Assembly (NCBI RefSeq): GCF_026343955.1 | Contig: NZ_JAPKNI010000002.1 | Span: 558,001-622,000 of the forward strand | From: Kaistia defluvii | GTDB lineage: Bacteria; Pseudomonadota; Alphaproteobacteria; Rhizobiales; Kaistiaceae | Length of the DNA stretch: 64,000 nucleotides | Reading direction: 5' to 3' | Part shown: positions 18,037-27,870 of the stretch, in pieces | How the letters are laid out: every line of letters starts with the position of its first letter | Numbering within the stretch: position 1 is the first letter of the stretch | Notes under the pieces: generated by a model | What the model was told of the DNA's origin: nothing | Seen by the model: the letters and a program-made list of their open reading frames with translations, nothing else | The model's database searches: none | Position numbers and translations under genes: made by a program

Positions 18037-18858
18037 ATGAGGCGCGGCGCGTCCTGGTTCAACGTCACTTCGATCACGCTCGGCTTCGCCTTCCTTTATC
18101 TGCCGATCGTGCTGCTGGTGATCTATTCCTTCAACGCCTCCAAGCTGGTGACGGTCTGGGGCGGATTCTCGACCAAATGGTATGTGTCGCTGCTGACCAA
18201 CCAGGGCCTGCTCGACGCCGCCTGGGTGACCATCCGTGTCGCGCTGCTGTCGGCGACGCTCGCCACCGTGCTCGGCACGCTCGCGGCGATCGCTTTGGTG
18301 CGCTTCGGCCGCTTTCCAGGCGGCACGCTGTTCTCGGGCATGGTCTACGCTCCGCTGGTGATGCCCGAGGTGATAACCGGTCTCGCCATGCTGCTGCTCT
18401 TCGTTGCCATCGGCTTTGCCCGCGGCTTCTGGACGCTGACATTGGCGCACATCACCTTTTCCATGTGTTTCGTCGCGGTGGTCGTGCAGTCGCGGCTGGT
18501 TACCTTTGATCGCAGCCTGGAGGAGGCGGCGCTCGATCTCGGCTGCCCGCCCTTCCGCACCTTCTTCACCATCACCCTGCCGCTGATCCTGCCCGCCGTC
18601 GTCGCCGGCTGGATGCTGGCCTTCACCCTGTCGCTCGACGATCTCGTGATTTCGAGCTTCACGACCGGGCCGGGGGCCACCACCCTGCCGATGAAGATCT
18701 ACAGCCAGGTCCGCCTTGGCGTGACGCCGGAGATCAATGCGATCTGCACCATCCTGATCGCCATCGTCGCAACCGGCGTCATCATCGCCTCGATCGTCAC
18801 CAAGCGACGGGAAGTTGAACGGCAGCGTGCGGAACGACTCGCCATTCAGGGCGTTTGA
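18037..18858 (+). CDS. potI: Polyamine ABC transporter permease
   Basis: Second channel subunit, 273 residues, six helices. EAA loop EEAALDLGCPPFRTFFTITL near residue 165 and the PotC/PotI stretch LSLDDLVISSFTTGPG. GGAGGGCG precedes the ATG. A 63-base gap after potH holds no obvious signal. Last gene of potFGHI; no terminator is evident before the DUF2239 promoter. Confidence 0.95.
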   Translation: MRRGASWFNVTSITLGFAFLYLPIVLLVIYSFNASKLVTVWGGFSTKWYVSLLTNQGLLDAAWVTIRVALLSATLATVLGTLAAIALVRFGRFPGGTLFSGMVYAPLVMPEVITGLAMLLLFVAIGFARGFWTLTLAHITFSMCFVAVVVQSRLVTFDRSLEEAALDLGCPPFRTFFTITLPLILPAVVAGWMLAFTLSLDDLVISSFTTGPGATTLPMKIYSQVRLGVTPEINAICTILIAIVATGVIIASIVTKRREVERQRAERLAIQGV

Positions 18859-18878
18859 CATCGACGGACTGCATAAAA

Positions 18879-18920
18879 TACCCGGGTAATATTGACTCTG
18901 TCTATTTTACCCGGATACAA
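18879..18920 (+). promoter_or_regulatory. Promoter of the DUF2239 gene with two TACCCGGGTA-type palindromes
   Basis: A sigma70-like promoter is visible: TTGACT (18892-18897), 17-base spacer, ATACAA (18915-18920). A perfect palindrome TACCCGGGTA (18879-18888) lies just upstream of the -35, and a near-copy TACCCGGATA (18908-18917) covers the end of the spacer and part of the -10. The two boxes are 29 bases apart (start to start), close to three helical turns, as expected for one repressor binding twice on one face. No regulator gene is adjacent. Confidence 0.65.
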
Positions 18921-18949
18921 AGCGCGTCTGCTTTTTGAAAGGCGTGGTG

Positions 18950-19570
18950 ATGAGCATTCCGCAACAGATCTACTGCACGGCGTTCCAAGGCCTTCGGCGC
19001 ATCGCGACAGGGCTGCTGCCGGACGTGGCTCTCAAGAGCAAGGCGGCCGTGGACGAGGGTGGCGAGCCGGTCCTGCTTTTCGATGACGAGACGAGTCGAT
19101 CGATCGAGGTCGATTTTCGCGGCACCGCCAGCGAGGTGCTGGCGCGACTGGGGGAGGGCTTGCCGACGTCTTCCCCGGACCTCGCTCCCGCCCCGGCGGT
19201 CGCCGTGCCGACTGCGGCACCCCGTGGACCCGGCCGGCCGAAGCTCGGCGTCGTCGCCCGCGAAGTGACGCTGCTGCCCCGCCATTGGGCATGGCTGGGC
19301 AGCCAGCCGGGCGGCGCCTCGGTGGCGCTGCGCAAGCTGGTGGATGAAGCCCGGCGCGAGAATGAAGGTCGCGATCGCGCCCGCCGCGCGCAGGAAGCGA
19401 CGCAGCGCTTCATGACCGCCATGGCCGGCGACCAGCCGGGCTATGAGGAAGCCGGTCGTGCGCTGTTTGCCGGCGACAAGGATCGGTTTCGCCAGATGAT
19501 CGACAACTGGCCCGCGGACATACGGGAACACGCCGCCAAGCTGGCCGGCCCCGCCTTCGAGGCCATCTGA
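18950..19570 (+). CDS. DUF2239 family protein
   Basis: A 206-residue cytoplasmic protein of unknown function that I recognise as the DUF2239 family. The N-terminal part holds FDDETSRSIEVDFRG; a proline/alanine-rich linker (about 80-100) follows; the C-terminal part has GRPKLGVVAREVTLLPRHWAW, split by a helix-rich region with many Arg/Glu residues and ending DIREHAAKLAGPAFE. The ATG at 18950 is preceded by GAAAGGCG; a TTG at 18935 is less likely. It is followed 20 bases later by a MATE exporter gene, probably in the same transcript. Confidence 0.82.
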   Translation: MSIPQQIYCTAFQGLRRIATGLLPDVALKSKAAVDEGGEPVLLFDDETSRSIEVDFRGTASEVLARLGEGLPTSSPDLAPAPAVAVPTAAPRGPGRPKLGVVAREVTLLPRHWAWLGSQPGGASVALRKLVDEARRENEGRDRARRAQEATQRFMTAMAGDQPGYEEAGRALFAGDKDRFRQMIDNWPADIREHAAKLAGPAFEAI

Positions 19571-19590
19571 GCCGCATCCGGAGACTGTCG

Positions 19591-20937
19591 ATGTCCCTGC
19601 CGCCGCTCTGGAGGACGTTCCTCGTCTTCCTCGGCCCGATGATTCTGAGCAATATTCTGCAGGCTCTCTCGGGTACTCTGAACAACATCTATCTCGGCCA
19701 GATGCTGGGCGTCAGCGCACTCGCTTCGGTCGCCGCCTTCTTCCCGATCCTGTTCCTGTTCATTTCCTTCACCATCGGGCTGGGCGCCGGCGCCTCGGTG
19801 CTGATCGGACAGGCCTATGGCGCGCAGAGGCTGGAAACGGTGAAGGCCGTCGCCGGCACGACGCTGACCATGGCGATCCTGCTCGGCGCCGTGGTTGCGA
19901 TCTTTGGCGGCCTCTTCACGGCGCCGATCCTGGAACTGGTCGGCACACCGGCGGACATCCTCCCGGGCGCAACGGCCTATGCCCGCATCATGCTGATCGC
20001 CATGCCGGGGCTGTTCGTCTTCCTTCTGATGACCTCGATGATGCGGGGCGTCGGGGATACCGTAACGCCGCTTTATGCGCTGGCGATCTCGACGGTCACC
20101 GGCCTTCTGGTGACTCCAGCGCTGATCCGGGGCTGGTTCGGGCTGCCGCAACTGGGTGTCGCCAGCGGCGCCTATGCCTCGATCGTCTCCTTCCTGATCG
20201 CGCTCGTCTGGCTGTTCTTCCACATGCGCCGCCGCAAGCATCCGTTGGCGCCGGATGCCGTACTGATCCGCCATCTGCGCATCGATCCCAAGCTGCTGCT
20301 CTCGGTTCTGAGGCTCGGCATACCTTCCGGCGTGCAACTGATCCTCGTCTCGCTGGCGGAGATCGCTGTCCTGGCGCTGGTCAACTCGTTCGGCTCGGAT
20401 GCGACGGCGGCCTATGGCACCGTCAACATGGTGGTCAACTATGTGCAGTTTCCGGCGATCTCGATTGCCATCACCGTATCGATCCTCGGTGCCCAGGCGA
20501 TCGGGGCCGGCCGTGCGGAGACGCTGCGCATCATCACCCGAACCGGCATCCAATTGACGCTGTTGATCACGGGTGGGCTGGTGGCGCTTTGCTATCTGTT
20601 CTCGCGGCCCTTGATCGGGCTCTTCATCACCAGCGAACCTGTCATCGAACTGGCCCAGACGCTGCTGCATATCGTGCTCTGGGGATATGTCGTCTTTGGC
20701 ATATCCAGCGTGCTGGCTGGCATCATGCGGGCCAGCGGCACAGTGCTCGTGCCGACGCTGATCTCGATTGTCGCGATCCTGTGCGTCGAACTGCCGGTGG
20801 CCTACGGCCTGTCGGGCCATTTCGGCATCAACGGGGTCTGGGCCGCCTATCCGATCGCCTATATCGCCATGCTGTCGATGCAGGCGAGCTACTACTGGTT
20901 TGTGTGGCGAAGAAAGACCATCCAGCGCCTGGTCTGA
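19591..20937 (+). CDS. MATE family efflux transporter
   Basis: A 448-residue membrane antiporter with 12 hydrophobic segments arranged as two related halves, the length and shape of MATE (NorM/DinF-type) drug or metabolite exporters driven by Na+ or H+. Family stretches include LSGTLNNIYLGQMLG near residue 25 and GAGASVLIGQAYGAQR near 65. GGAG precedes the ATG. Its position 20 bases after the DUF2239 gene suggests shared control by the palindromic promoter. Substrate unknown. Confidence 0.93.
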   Translation: MSLPPLWRTFLVFLGPMILSNILQALSGTLNNIYLGQMLGVSALASVAAFFPILFLFISFTIGLGAGASVLIGQAYGAQRLETVKAVAGTTLTMAILLGAVVAIFGGLFTAPILELVGTPADILPGATAYARIMLIAMPGLFVFLLMTSMMRGVGDTVTPLYALAISTVTGLLVTPALIRGWFGLPQLGVASGAYASIVSFLIALVWLFFHMRRRKHPLAPDAVLIRHLRIDPKLLLSVLRLGIPSGVQLILVSLAEIAVLALVNSFGSDATAAYGTVNMVVNYVQFPAISIAITVSILGAQAIGAGRAETLRIITRTGIQLTLLITGGLVALCYLFSRPLIGLFITSEPVIELAQTLLHIVLWGYVVFGISSVLAGIMRASGTVLVPTLISIVAILCVELPVAYGLSGHFGINGVWAAYPIAYIAMLSMQASYYWFVWRRKTIQRLV

Positions 20938-20942
20938 GGCCT

Positions 20943-22754
20943 TCAGCGGATTGCGCGCAGCAGCGTATTGGCCATGCGGCGGACCGGTCCCATCGCCGGC
21001 GTCGCATCGCCGCGGCGGGAAAGGCCGCTGAAATCCGGGACCAGCGTCGGTCGTTCCCAATTGCCGCCGACGATGAAGGGAACGCGGATCGGCGTGCTCG
21101 TCGCGCCGGTGGCGCGGTCGATCGTCAGTTCGCCGCGCGCGCTCAGCGTCGTCGCCTGCAACGGCGCTTCGCCGGACAGGGTGATCGTGTAGCCGGTACC
21201 CGTCACCAGGATCGACGGCGCGGTGATCCGGTCGGCGCTGATGGCGAAAGTGCCGTCCGCCTGGGTGAATTTGGTGGAGCCGCCGAGCAGGTTGCCGCTC
21301 ATCGTCCCGTCCGCGGTAATGGCCTGCGATAGCGCGCCTATGTTGACGCCCTCGAACGTGCCGTCGGTGATCGTTGCCTTGCCACTGCCGGAAAGGGACG
21401 CCATCAGCCCGTTCCAATTGGTGCCATGGGCCGAAAGATTGACGGTGCCCGAGCCGGTTCCGTCGAGCTGGCCGATGCCGAACAGATCAGAGAGCGCGGC
21501 GCGCACTGGCAGGCCGTCTATGCGTCCCTGCAGCGAGGCGGAGGCGGCCTCGTCCTGCAGCGAGGCGGACAGGCTGGCGGACAGGCGGCCACCATAGAGC
21601 AGCGCCTCGCCGACCGAGAGGTTCAGCCGTTCGTCGCGGATCGTCGCCGAAGCCGCGGTGCGCCCGAGCCGGGCGCTGCCGAGCAGCACCTGAGCCGCCG
21701 AGACGCGCAGGTCGAGGTCGTTGCTGTCGAGCGCGCCGAGCGGAAAGGGCAGGTCGGGCGTCGTGCGCGCCGCCGTGACCATGCTGGCCAGCGCCTCCGC
21801 ATAGGCGGAGAGGTCAAGGCTCTCGAAGGCGAGCGTTCCCTGCACGGCGGGGCGACCATGCGTGAAGTTGATCGAAAGCGCGCCTTCGCTCTCATTGCCG
21901 TCGACGCTGATCTTCGCGTTGGAGAAGGTCAGGGTGCGGGCGGCGAGCGTGGTCGGGGATTCGATCGAGGCGCTGCCCAGCGTCGAGCCTTCACCCATCG
22001 GCACGCCGAAAATGCCGGCGAGTCGCCGGATCGACGGCGTGGTGACCGTGAGGTCGCCTTCGCCTTCCGGGTCGGCCAGGTTCGCGACCGTCCCGGTGAA
22101 GGCGGCGCGCAGCGGCGTCGAGGCGATGGCGAAGCGCAAGGCCGTCTTCCGGCCGCTGACCAGATCGAGTGGCGTGCCGATCGAACCGTTGAAATCGAAC
22201 GGCTCGTCCTGCCAGACGGCGCTGCCCTTGATGCTGGCGGTGGCGGCCGGATCCGGCCAGTCGAGCCGCGCGTCCACGCCCGTCAGCAGCAATTCCCTCT
22301 GGTCCCGGCCGAGATAGTGCAGCGTGCCGGAGCGGATGACGAGGCGGCCGAGTTCGGAATCGCCGCGTAGCGCGCGCGGCAGCGTCCAGTTCGGCAGGCC
22401 CTTCTCGTTGATCCCGAAGCGGAACACCGGATTGTCGAGTTCCAGCAGGGACGGCCGAACCCGGCCGATCAGCAGCGGCAGGAAGCTGAGCTCAGCCGAG
22501 AGCGAGTCCATCTCGACCAGCGGCTGTGGATCCTTGTCGGAGCTGATCCGCACTTTGGAGAAGGTGACGGTCGGGTAAGGCGTGAACGCGACGGTCGGCG
22601 TGCCGTCAAAGGTCAGCGCACGCCCGCTCCAGCCTGCGACTTCGCGTGTCAGCGATCTTCGAACGGCTTCGATGGTGACCAGCTTGGGCGCCAGAAGGAC
22701 GAAGGCGCCGCAAAGGATCAGAATCGTAGCGAGGGCGAATAGGATTTTTTTCAT
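20943..22754 (-). CDS. AsmA family protein
   Basis: A 603-residue envelope protein with an N-terminal membrane anchor (about residues 4-24) and a long beta-rich periplasmic part. AsmA-like marks: [21 protein letters not shown] at the N-terminus and, in the C-terminal third, the repeated [13 protein letters not shown] / [18 protein letters not shown] pattern. AsmA relatives act in outer-membrane lipid homeostasis and may move phospholipid; the exact role here is inferred only from the family. Convergent with the MATE gene (5-base gap). Confidence 0.88.
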   Translation of the reverse strand: MKKILFALATILILCGAFVLLAPKLVTIEAVRRSLTREVAGWSGRALTFDGTPTVAFTPYPTVTFSKVRISSDKDPQPLVEMDSLSAELSFLPLLIGRVRPSLLELDNPVFRFGINEKGLPNWTLPRALRGDSELGRLVIRSGTLHYLGRDQRELLLTGVDARLDWPDPAATASIKGSAVWQDEPFDFNGSIGTPLDLVSGRKTALRFAIASTPLRAAFTGTVANLADPEGEGDLTVTTPSIRRLAGIFGVPMGEGSTLGSASIESPTTLAARTLTFSNAKISVDGNESEGALSINFTHGRPAVQGTLAFESLDLSAYAEALASMVTAARTTPDLPFPLGALDSNDLDLRVSAAQVLLGSARLGRTAASATIRDERLNLSVGEALLYGGRLSASLSASLQDEAASASLQGRIDGLPVRAALSDLFGIGQLDGTGSGTVNLSAHGTNWNGLMASLSGSGKATITDGTFEGVNIGALSQAITADGTMSGNLLGGSTKFTQADGTFAISADRITAPSILVTGTGYTITLSGEAPLQATTLSARGELTIDRATGATSTPIRVPFIVGGNWERPTLVPDFSGLSRRGDATPAMGPVRRMANTLLRAIR

Positions 22755-22960
22755 GTCACCCGGTGACGATTGCCCCTAACGTTTCGGAAGGTGCCACGAC
22801 CGAATGGCTCCCGGATAGGCAGAATTCCGTGATTTCGCAAGGCCTTTCTAGCCAAAATCGGCAAGGTTTCGCGCGTGACTTGGCGGCAGGCTGCGGATAT
22901 CCATGGCAGGACAGCGAATTTTTGCCGCACTGCAACCGTCTCGGAAAGGGTCGTTCAACC

Positions 22961-24937
22961 ATGACGTCTCCGATTGTTTCGTCCTCTTCCGAATCTCCTT
23001 TGTGGACACCGTCGGCGGCGCGTCTGGCCGGGCATCCGATGACGCATTTTCGCGCCGCGGCTGCCGAATGGACTGGCCTGCCTTTCCCGGACCACGACGC
23101 CCTGCACCAATGGTCGATCGATGACCGGGCCGCGTTCTGGGATCTCGTCTGGGATTTTTGCGGCGTGGTTGGCGAGAAGGGCGAGCGACTGCTGGTGGAT
23201 GGCGATCGCATGCCGGGAGCGCACTTCTTTCCCGATGCCACGCTGAACTTCGCGCAGAATCTGCTCCGGAGCTCCGGCGATGCCGATGCGTTGGTCTTCT
23301 GGGGCGAGGATCGGGTGAGGCGCCGCCTGAGCTGGGATGAACTGCATGCGCTGGTTTCGCGATTGCAGCAGGCGCTGCTCGATGCTGGGGTCACGGCGGG
23401 CGACCGAGTCGCCGCGATGATGCCCAACATGCCGGAGACCATCGCCGCCATGCTGGCGACCGCCTCGATCGGCGCGGTCTGGTCGTCCTGCTCGCCCGAT
23501 TTCGGCACGCGCGGCGTGCTCGACCGCTTCGGCCAGATCGAGCCGACGGTCTTCATCGCCTGCGACGGCTATTACTATGCCGGCAAGACCATCGACATCG
23601 CGGCCAAGCTCGCCGAAATCGTGCCGAGCCTGCCCAGCCTCCGCGCGGCCGTCATCGTGCCCTATATCGGCACGGCGGCGGCGATCGCCCCGACACTGGC
23701 GCACGGTGTTGCGCTGGGGGATTTCCTGGCGCCGTTCGGGGCGCGGGAAGTTCGGTTTGCGGCAATGCCCTTCGCCCATCCGCTCTACATCATGTTTTCG
23801 TCGGGGACGACGGGCGTGCCGAAATGCATCGTGCATTCGGCCGGCGGTACCTTGCTGCAGCATATGAAGGAGATTCACCTTCATTCCGGAGTCGGCGAGG
23901 GCGACCGGCTGTTCTATTTCACCACCTGTGGTTGGATGATGTGGAACTGGCTTGCCTCGGGCCTTGCCGTCGGCGCGACGCTGCTGCTTTACGACGGATC
24001 ACCATTCCATCCTGACGGCAACATCCTGTTCGATTTCGCCGATGCCGAGCGGATGACCTTCTTCGGCACCTCAGCCAAGTTCATCGATGCGCTGCACAAG
24101 TCGGGTCTGAGACCGATCGAGACCCATGATCTCGGCACGCTTCAGATGATGACCTCAACCGGTTCGCCGCTGGCACCGGATAGCTTTTCCTTCGTCTATG
24201 AGGGCATCAAGAGGGATATCCACCTCGCCTCGATATCCGGCGGCACCGACATCGTTTCCTGTTTCGTACTCGGTATTCCCGGAAAACCGGTCTGGAAGGG
24301 CGAGATCCAGGGACCAGGCCTTGGCCTTGCCGTCGATGTCTGGGATGAGGACGGAACGCCGCTCGCCAGCGGCAAGGGCGAACTCGTCTGCCGCAAGGCG
24401 TTTCCCTCCATGCCGATCGGTTTCTGGAACGATCCGGACGGCAGCCGCTATCACGCCGCCTATTTCGACCGCTTCGACAATGTCTGGTGCCATGGCGATT
24501 TCGCCGAATGGACGGTGCATGGCGGACTGATCATCCATGGCCGGTCAGACGCCACGCTCAATCCGGGCGGCGTGCGGATCGGAACCGCCGAGATCTACAA
24601 CCAGGTCGAGCAGATTCCCGAAGTGCTGGAGGCGCTGGCGATCGGCCAGGACTGGGACAATGACGTGCGCGTTGTGCTGTTCGTCCGCCTGCGCCCGGGC
24701 GCCGAACTCGACGAGGGGTTACGCAAGACCATTCGCGACAGGATCCGCATCGGCGCTTCGCCCCGCCATGTACCGGCGAAGATTCTCGCCGTCGCCGATA
24801 TCCCGCGCACCAAATCCGGCAAGATCGTCGAGCTCGCCGTGCGCGAGATCGTGCATGGCCGCCCGGTGAAGAACCAGGAAGCGCTGGCCAACCCGGAAGC
24901 GCTGGCGCTGTTCCGCGATTTGCCCGAGCTGGCGTGA
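22961..24937 (+). CDS. Acetoacetyl-CoA synthetase (acetoacetate-CoA ligase)
   Basis: An adenylate-forming ligase of 658 residues, the standard length for AacS, which activates acetoacetate for use in PHB or ketone-body metabolism. Motif A3 reads [17 protein letters not shown] near residue 270; [10 protein letters not shown] and [10 protein letters not shown] are AacS-type stretches; the catalytic C-terminal lysine lies in [12 protein letters not shown] near residue 622. The frame stays open upstream to 22763, but the ATG at 22961 with GGAAAGGG before it gives the family start. Divergent from the AsmA gene. Confidence 0.93.
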   Translation: MTSPIVSSSSESPLWTPSAARLAGHPMTHFRAAAAEWTGLPFPDHDALHQWSIDDRAAFWDLVWDFCGVVGEKGERLLVDGDRMPGAHFFPDATLNFAQNLLRSSGDADALVFWGEDRVRRRLSWDELHALVSRLQQALLDAGVTAGDRVAAMMPNMPETIAAMLATASIGAVWSSCSPDFGTRGVLDRFGQIEPTVFIACDGYYYAGKTIDIAAKLAEIVPSLPSLRAAVIVPYIGTAAAIAPTLAHGVALGDFLAPFGAREVRFAAMPFAHPLYIMFSSGTTGVPKCIVHSAGGTLLQHMKEIHLHSGVGEGDRLFYFTTCGWMMWNWLASGLAVGATLLLYDGSPFHPDGNILFDFADAERMTFFGTSAKFIDALHKSGLRPIETHDLGTLQMMTSTGSPLAPDSFSFVYEGIKRDIHLASISGGTDIVSCFVLGIPGKPVWKGEIQGPGLGLAVDVWDEDGTPLASGKGELVCRKAFPSMPIGFWNDPDGSRYHAAYFDRFDNVWCHGDFAEWTVHGGLIIHGRSDATLNPGGVRIGTAEIYNQVEQIPEVLEALAIGQDWDNDVRVVLFVRLRPGAELDEGLRKTIRDRIRIGASPRHVPAKILAVADIPRTKSGKIVELAVREIVHGRPVKNQEALANPEALALFRDLPELA

Positions 24938-24955
24938 GGACCCAACGCTCCGGCC

Positions 24956-25055
24956 GTCATCCTCGCGAAGGCGAGGATCCATTCAGCCCGAGTGTTGGGA
25001 GTCTCGCACCTTCGCAACCCGGCTGAATGGATCCCGGGTCTGCGCCCGGGATGAC
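24956..25055. repeat. Inverted pair of intergenic repeats (family B)
   Basis: GTCATCCTCGCGAAGGCGAG starts at 24956, and GCTGAATGGATCCCGGG...GATGAC closes at 25055; each arm has its own small hairpin (CTCGCgaaGGCGAG and CCCGGGtctgcgCCCGGG), and the inner GGATCCATTCAGC / GCTGAATGGATCC pair perfectly. The same design recurs at 44256-44346. The rest of the 226-base gap to xseA holds nothing I can name. Confidence 0.8.
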
Positions 25056-25163
25056 GCCGAGTTTGGGGCTGGGTCTTGGCGTCTTTGCGATACGGGCAGG
25101 CGACTCTCTATGATCGCGCCGCCTCATCTTGGCCAGTGTGGAATAGAATAGCTCGAGCGAGAC

Positions 25164-26783
25164 CTAAAACAGGCTTTCCTGTGTCGGCGCCTTGGACTTG
25201 GCGGCCTTCTTGGAGCGTGGCTCCGCAGCGCCGCCGGCCGCGATCGCGGCGATCTTTCCATCCTGGAATTCGATCGTCAGCGCGTCCCCGCTCGTGACCT
25301 TCGAGGCCGTGCGCACCGTCCTGCCCTCGGCATCCGTCACCAGCGCGAAACCGCGCGCCAGCACGCTGCGATAGGATAGGGTCTCGGCCAGCCGCCAGGC
25401 GCGGTCGAGCCGGTCGCGGTTCTTCTCGACAATGCGGAGGAAGGCGCGATCGCCCCGGCGTTCGATCTCTGCGATCTGCACGCCGCCACGGGCAACACGC
25501 TGCGCGATCGGCTCGATCCGCAGCCGGCCGGCGATGCGGGCGAAACCCGCGCGCTTGCGTTCGGCGTGAACCTCCAGCGCGCGGCCCTGCCGCTCGCCGA
25601 GCGCCTTCACCCGGTCATGGGCGCGCAGGGTGAGGCGCTCGAGGGACGAAGGCGAAAGCCGTCCGGCGGTGCGTTCCAGCCGGCCGCGATGCGCCAGCGT
25701 ATTGGCGCCAAGCGCACGGCCGATGCGGGCGGCAAGCTCGTCGAAAGAACGGCGGGGAATGGCAAGCAGGTCGTCGAGGCGCGGCAGGGCGCGGGTCGCG
25801 GCGCGCAATTCGCGGCGGCGGCTTTCGACTAGCCGCAGCATCGCGCCATCGAGGCGGCGGCCGAGGTCACCGACGGTGCCGACCAGCTCCGAGCGCACCG
25901 GCACGGCCATTTCGGCAGCACCCGTGGGCGTCGGCGCCCGGAGGTCGGAGGCGAAATCGATCAAGGTCGTATCGGTCTCGTGGCCGACCGCCGAGATCAG
26001 GGGGATCGTCGAAGCCGCGACGGCCCGCACGACGATTTCCTCGTTGAAGCCCCAGAGATCTTCGAGGCTGCCGCCGCCGCGCGCGACAATCAGCAGATCG
26101 GGGCGTGGAATGGCGCCGTCAACGGCAAGTGCATTGAAGCCCGCGATCGCGGCAGCCACTTCGGCGGCCGAGGTTTCGCCCTGCACGCGCACCGGCCAGA
26201 TCAGGACCCGGATGGGGAAACGGTCGGAGAGGCGATGCAGGATGTCGCGGATCACGGCGCCGGTCGGCGAGGTGACGACGCCGATCACGCGCGGCAGATA
26301 GGGGATCGGCTTCTTGCGGTTCGAATCGAACAATCCTTCGGCCGCCAGCTTGCGCCGGCGCTCTTCGAGCAGAGCCATCAGCGCGCCGACGCCTGCCGGC
26401 TCCAGGGCCTCGATCACGATCTGGTATTTCGACGAGCCCGGGAAGGTGGTCAGCTTGCCGGTTGCGATCACTTCCATGCCCTCTTCGGGACGGAAGCGCA
26501 GTTTGCCGAAATTGCCCTTCCAGATGACCGCCTCGATCTTCGAGCGGTCGTCCTTCAGCGCGAAATAGGCGTGGCCGGAGGAATGCGGCCCGCGATAGCC
26601 GGAAATCTCGCCGCGCACGCGCACGAAGCCGAAGGCGTCCTCGACGGTGCGCTTCAACGCCATCGAGATTTCGGAGACGGAATATTCGCCGGCGTTATGG
26701 ACGGGATCGGTCAAGTCGGTCGCGGCCTTGCATGATTCCGCGCGAGGGCGGTGGGGACTGTCGGTCCTGAATGCCCCCGCCAT
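25164..26783 (-). CDS. xseA: Exodeoxyribonuclease VII large subunit
   Basis: A single-strand DNA exonuclease subunit, 539 residues. An N-terminal OB fold (about 35-130, [19 protein letters not shown]) is followed by the catalytic domain with [32 protein letters not shown] and [14 protein letters not shown], then a long arginine/alanine-rich coiled coil and a basic lysine-rich tail. The first 30 or so residues are poorly conserved, so the true start may be a little downstream. Divergent from rsmE with 67 bases between. No xseB is in the window. Confidence 0.95.
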   Translation of the reverse strand: MAGAFRTDSPHRPRAESCKAATDLTDPVHNAGEYSVSEISMALKRTVEDAFGFVRVRGEISGYRGPHSSGHAYFALKDDRSKIEAVIWKGNFGKLRFRPEEGMEVIATGKLTTFPGSSKYQIVIEALEPAGVGALMALLEERRRKLAAEGLFDSNRKKPIPYLPRVIGVVTSPTGAVIRDILHRLSDRFPIRVLIWPVRVQGETSAAEVAAAIAGFNALAVDGAIPRPDLLIVARGGGSLEDLWGFNEEIVVRAVAASTIPLISAVGHETDTTLIDFASDLRAPTPTGAAEMAVPVRSELVGTVGDLGRRLDGAMLRLVESRRRELRAATRALPRLDDLLAIPRRSFDELAARIGRALGANTLAHRGRLERTAGRLSPSSLERLTLRAHDRVKALGERQGRALEVHAERKRAGFARIAGRLRIEPIAQRVARGGVQIAEIERRGDRAFLRIVEKNRDRLDRAWRLAETLSYRSVLARGFALVTDAEGRTVRTASKVTSGDALTIEFQDGKIAAIAAGGAAEPRSKKAAKSKAPTQESLF

Positions 26784-26850
26784 CCGCGCCGGTCAAGCCG
26801 GACAGCCGCGCCACCTTGCGGTGCGGCCATGCTTTGCGTAATCGAAGCGG

Positions 26851-27624
26851 ATGTCGCGCTATGATTTCACCACCCAACGCCTGTTCATCGATGCCCCGCT
26901 TGGTGAGGGCGCCCGCATCGTCATGGACAAGGGCCAGACCAACTACCTGGTCAATGTGCTTCGCATGCGCGAGGGCGACCCTGTGCTGATCTTCAACGGC
27001 CGCGACGGGGAATGGCAGGCGACGCTTGCCGAGGCCGGCCGAAAGGGCGCGGTGCTGACGGCGGATGCGCTGTCGCGCGAGCAGACGCCGGCTTCCCGGC
27101 TCATGTATCTGTTCGCGCCGATCAAGCAGGCGCGGCTGGACTATATGGTGCAGAAGGCTGTCGAGATGGGTGTCGGCCATATACGCCCCGTCATCACCCG
27201 CCGGACCCAGGTGGCGCGACTGAACGATGAGCGGCTGCGCGCCAATGCCATCGAGGCAGCGGAGCAATGCGGCGTGCTGTCAATTCCCGAGATCGACGCG
27301 CCGGAGCCACTCGCTGCCTTGCTCGCCCGCTGGCCAAAGGATGAGCCGGAGCGCCACATCGTTTTCTGCGACGAGGACGAGACGGGCGCCGATCCGATTT
27401 CGATCCTGCGGGGCCTGCCCAAGGGGCCGCTCGCGGTGCTGATCGGGCCGGAAGGCGGCTTTTCGCCGGAAGAGCGCGAGGCGCTGCACGCGCTGCCCTT
27501 CGTGACCGCCATCCCGCTTGGCCCCCGCATCCTGCGGGCCGACACCGCCGCCGTGGCGGCGCTGGCACTGGTTCAGGCCGTGGCCGGCGACTGGACCGCC
27601 GACGCGCCCGGGCCGCTTGTATAG
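26851..27624 (+). CDS. rsmE: 16S rRNA (uracil-1498-N3)-methyltransferase
   Basis: A SPOUT methyltransferase of 257 residues acting on the 30S subunit. An N-terminal PUA-like domain (about 1-75, NYLVNVLRMREGDPV) is followed by the knot domain with QKAVEMGVGHIRPV, EAAEQCGVLSIP, LIGPEGGFSPEER and the C-terminal LGPRILRADTAAVAAL, all standard RsmE marks. It stands alone, divergent from xseA. Confidence 0.95.
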   Translation: MSRYDFTTQRLFIDAPLGEGARIVMDKGQTNYLVNVLRMREGDPVLIFNGRDGEWQATLAEAGRKGAVLTADALSREQTPASRLMYLFAPIKQARLDYMVQKAVEMGVGHIRPVITRRTQVARLNDERLRANAIEAAEQCGVLSIPEIDAPEPLAALLARWPKDEPERHIVFCDEDETGADPISILRGLPKGPLAVLIGPEGGFSPEEREALHALPFVTAIPLGPRILRADTAAVAALALVQAVAGDWTADAPGPLV

Positions 27625-27725
27625 TTTCCAATACACAGTTCACGAAATCGTGACTGAAAGGGTTTGGAATATGGCGTTGGAGCGTCTGCTTGTCCCGCCA
27701 AGAGAAACGACCGACATCTGGATTC

Positions 27726-27749
27726 ATTCTATATTAGAATGGATCTAAC
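27726..27749 (+). promoter_or_regulatory. Irr (ICE)-like box upstream of the iron importer
   Basis: The AT-rich stretch contains ATTCTA-TAT-TAGAAT (27726-27740), a perfect inverted repeat, and overlapping ATTAGAATGGATCTAAC (27733-27749), which matches 11 of 14 specified bases of the ICE consensus TTTAGAA-N3-TTCTAAA used by the alphaproteobacterial haem-sensing regulator Irr. It lies about 120 bases before the iron-binding-protein gene and just upstream of a TTGACC (27776-27781) that may be a -35. Confidence 0.55.
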
Positions 27750-27870
27750 CTATAGAATAAATGTAAAACTGCCGGTTGACCTCTATTCGCGATGATGGGA
27801 TGGAGCCGGCAGAAGTTGCCGAACATCGACGGTGACCAGGGTTCCGCCCCCTCTATGAACGGAGTTCACT

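Noticed and set aside
14683-18861. A 1392-codon open frame on the minus strand opposite the pot genes
   Set aside because: It mirrors potFGHI codon for codon, is full of Arg/Asp/His-rich low-complexity sequence and has no family mark; it is a shadow of the high-GC coding strand.
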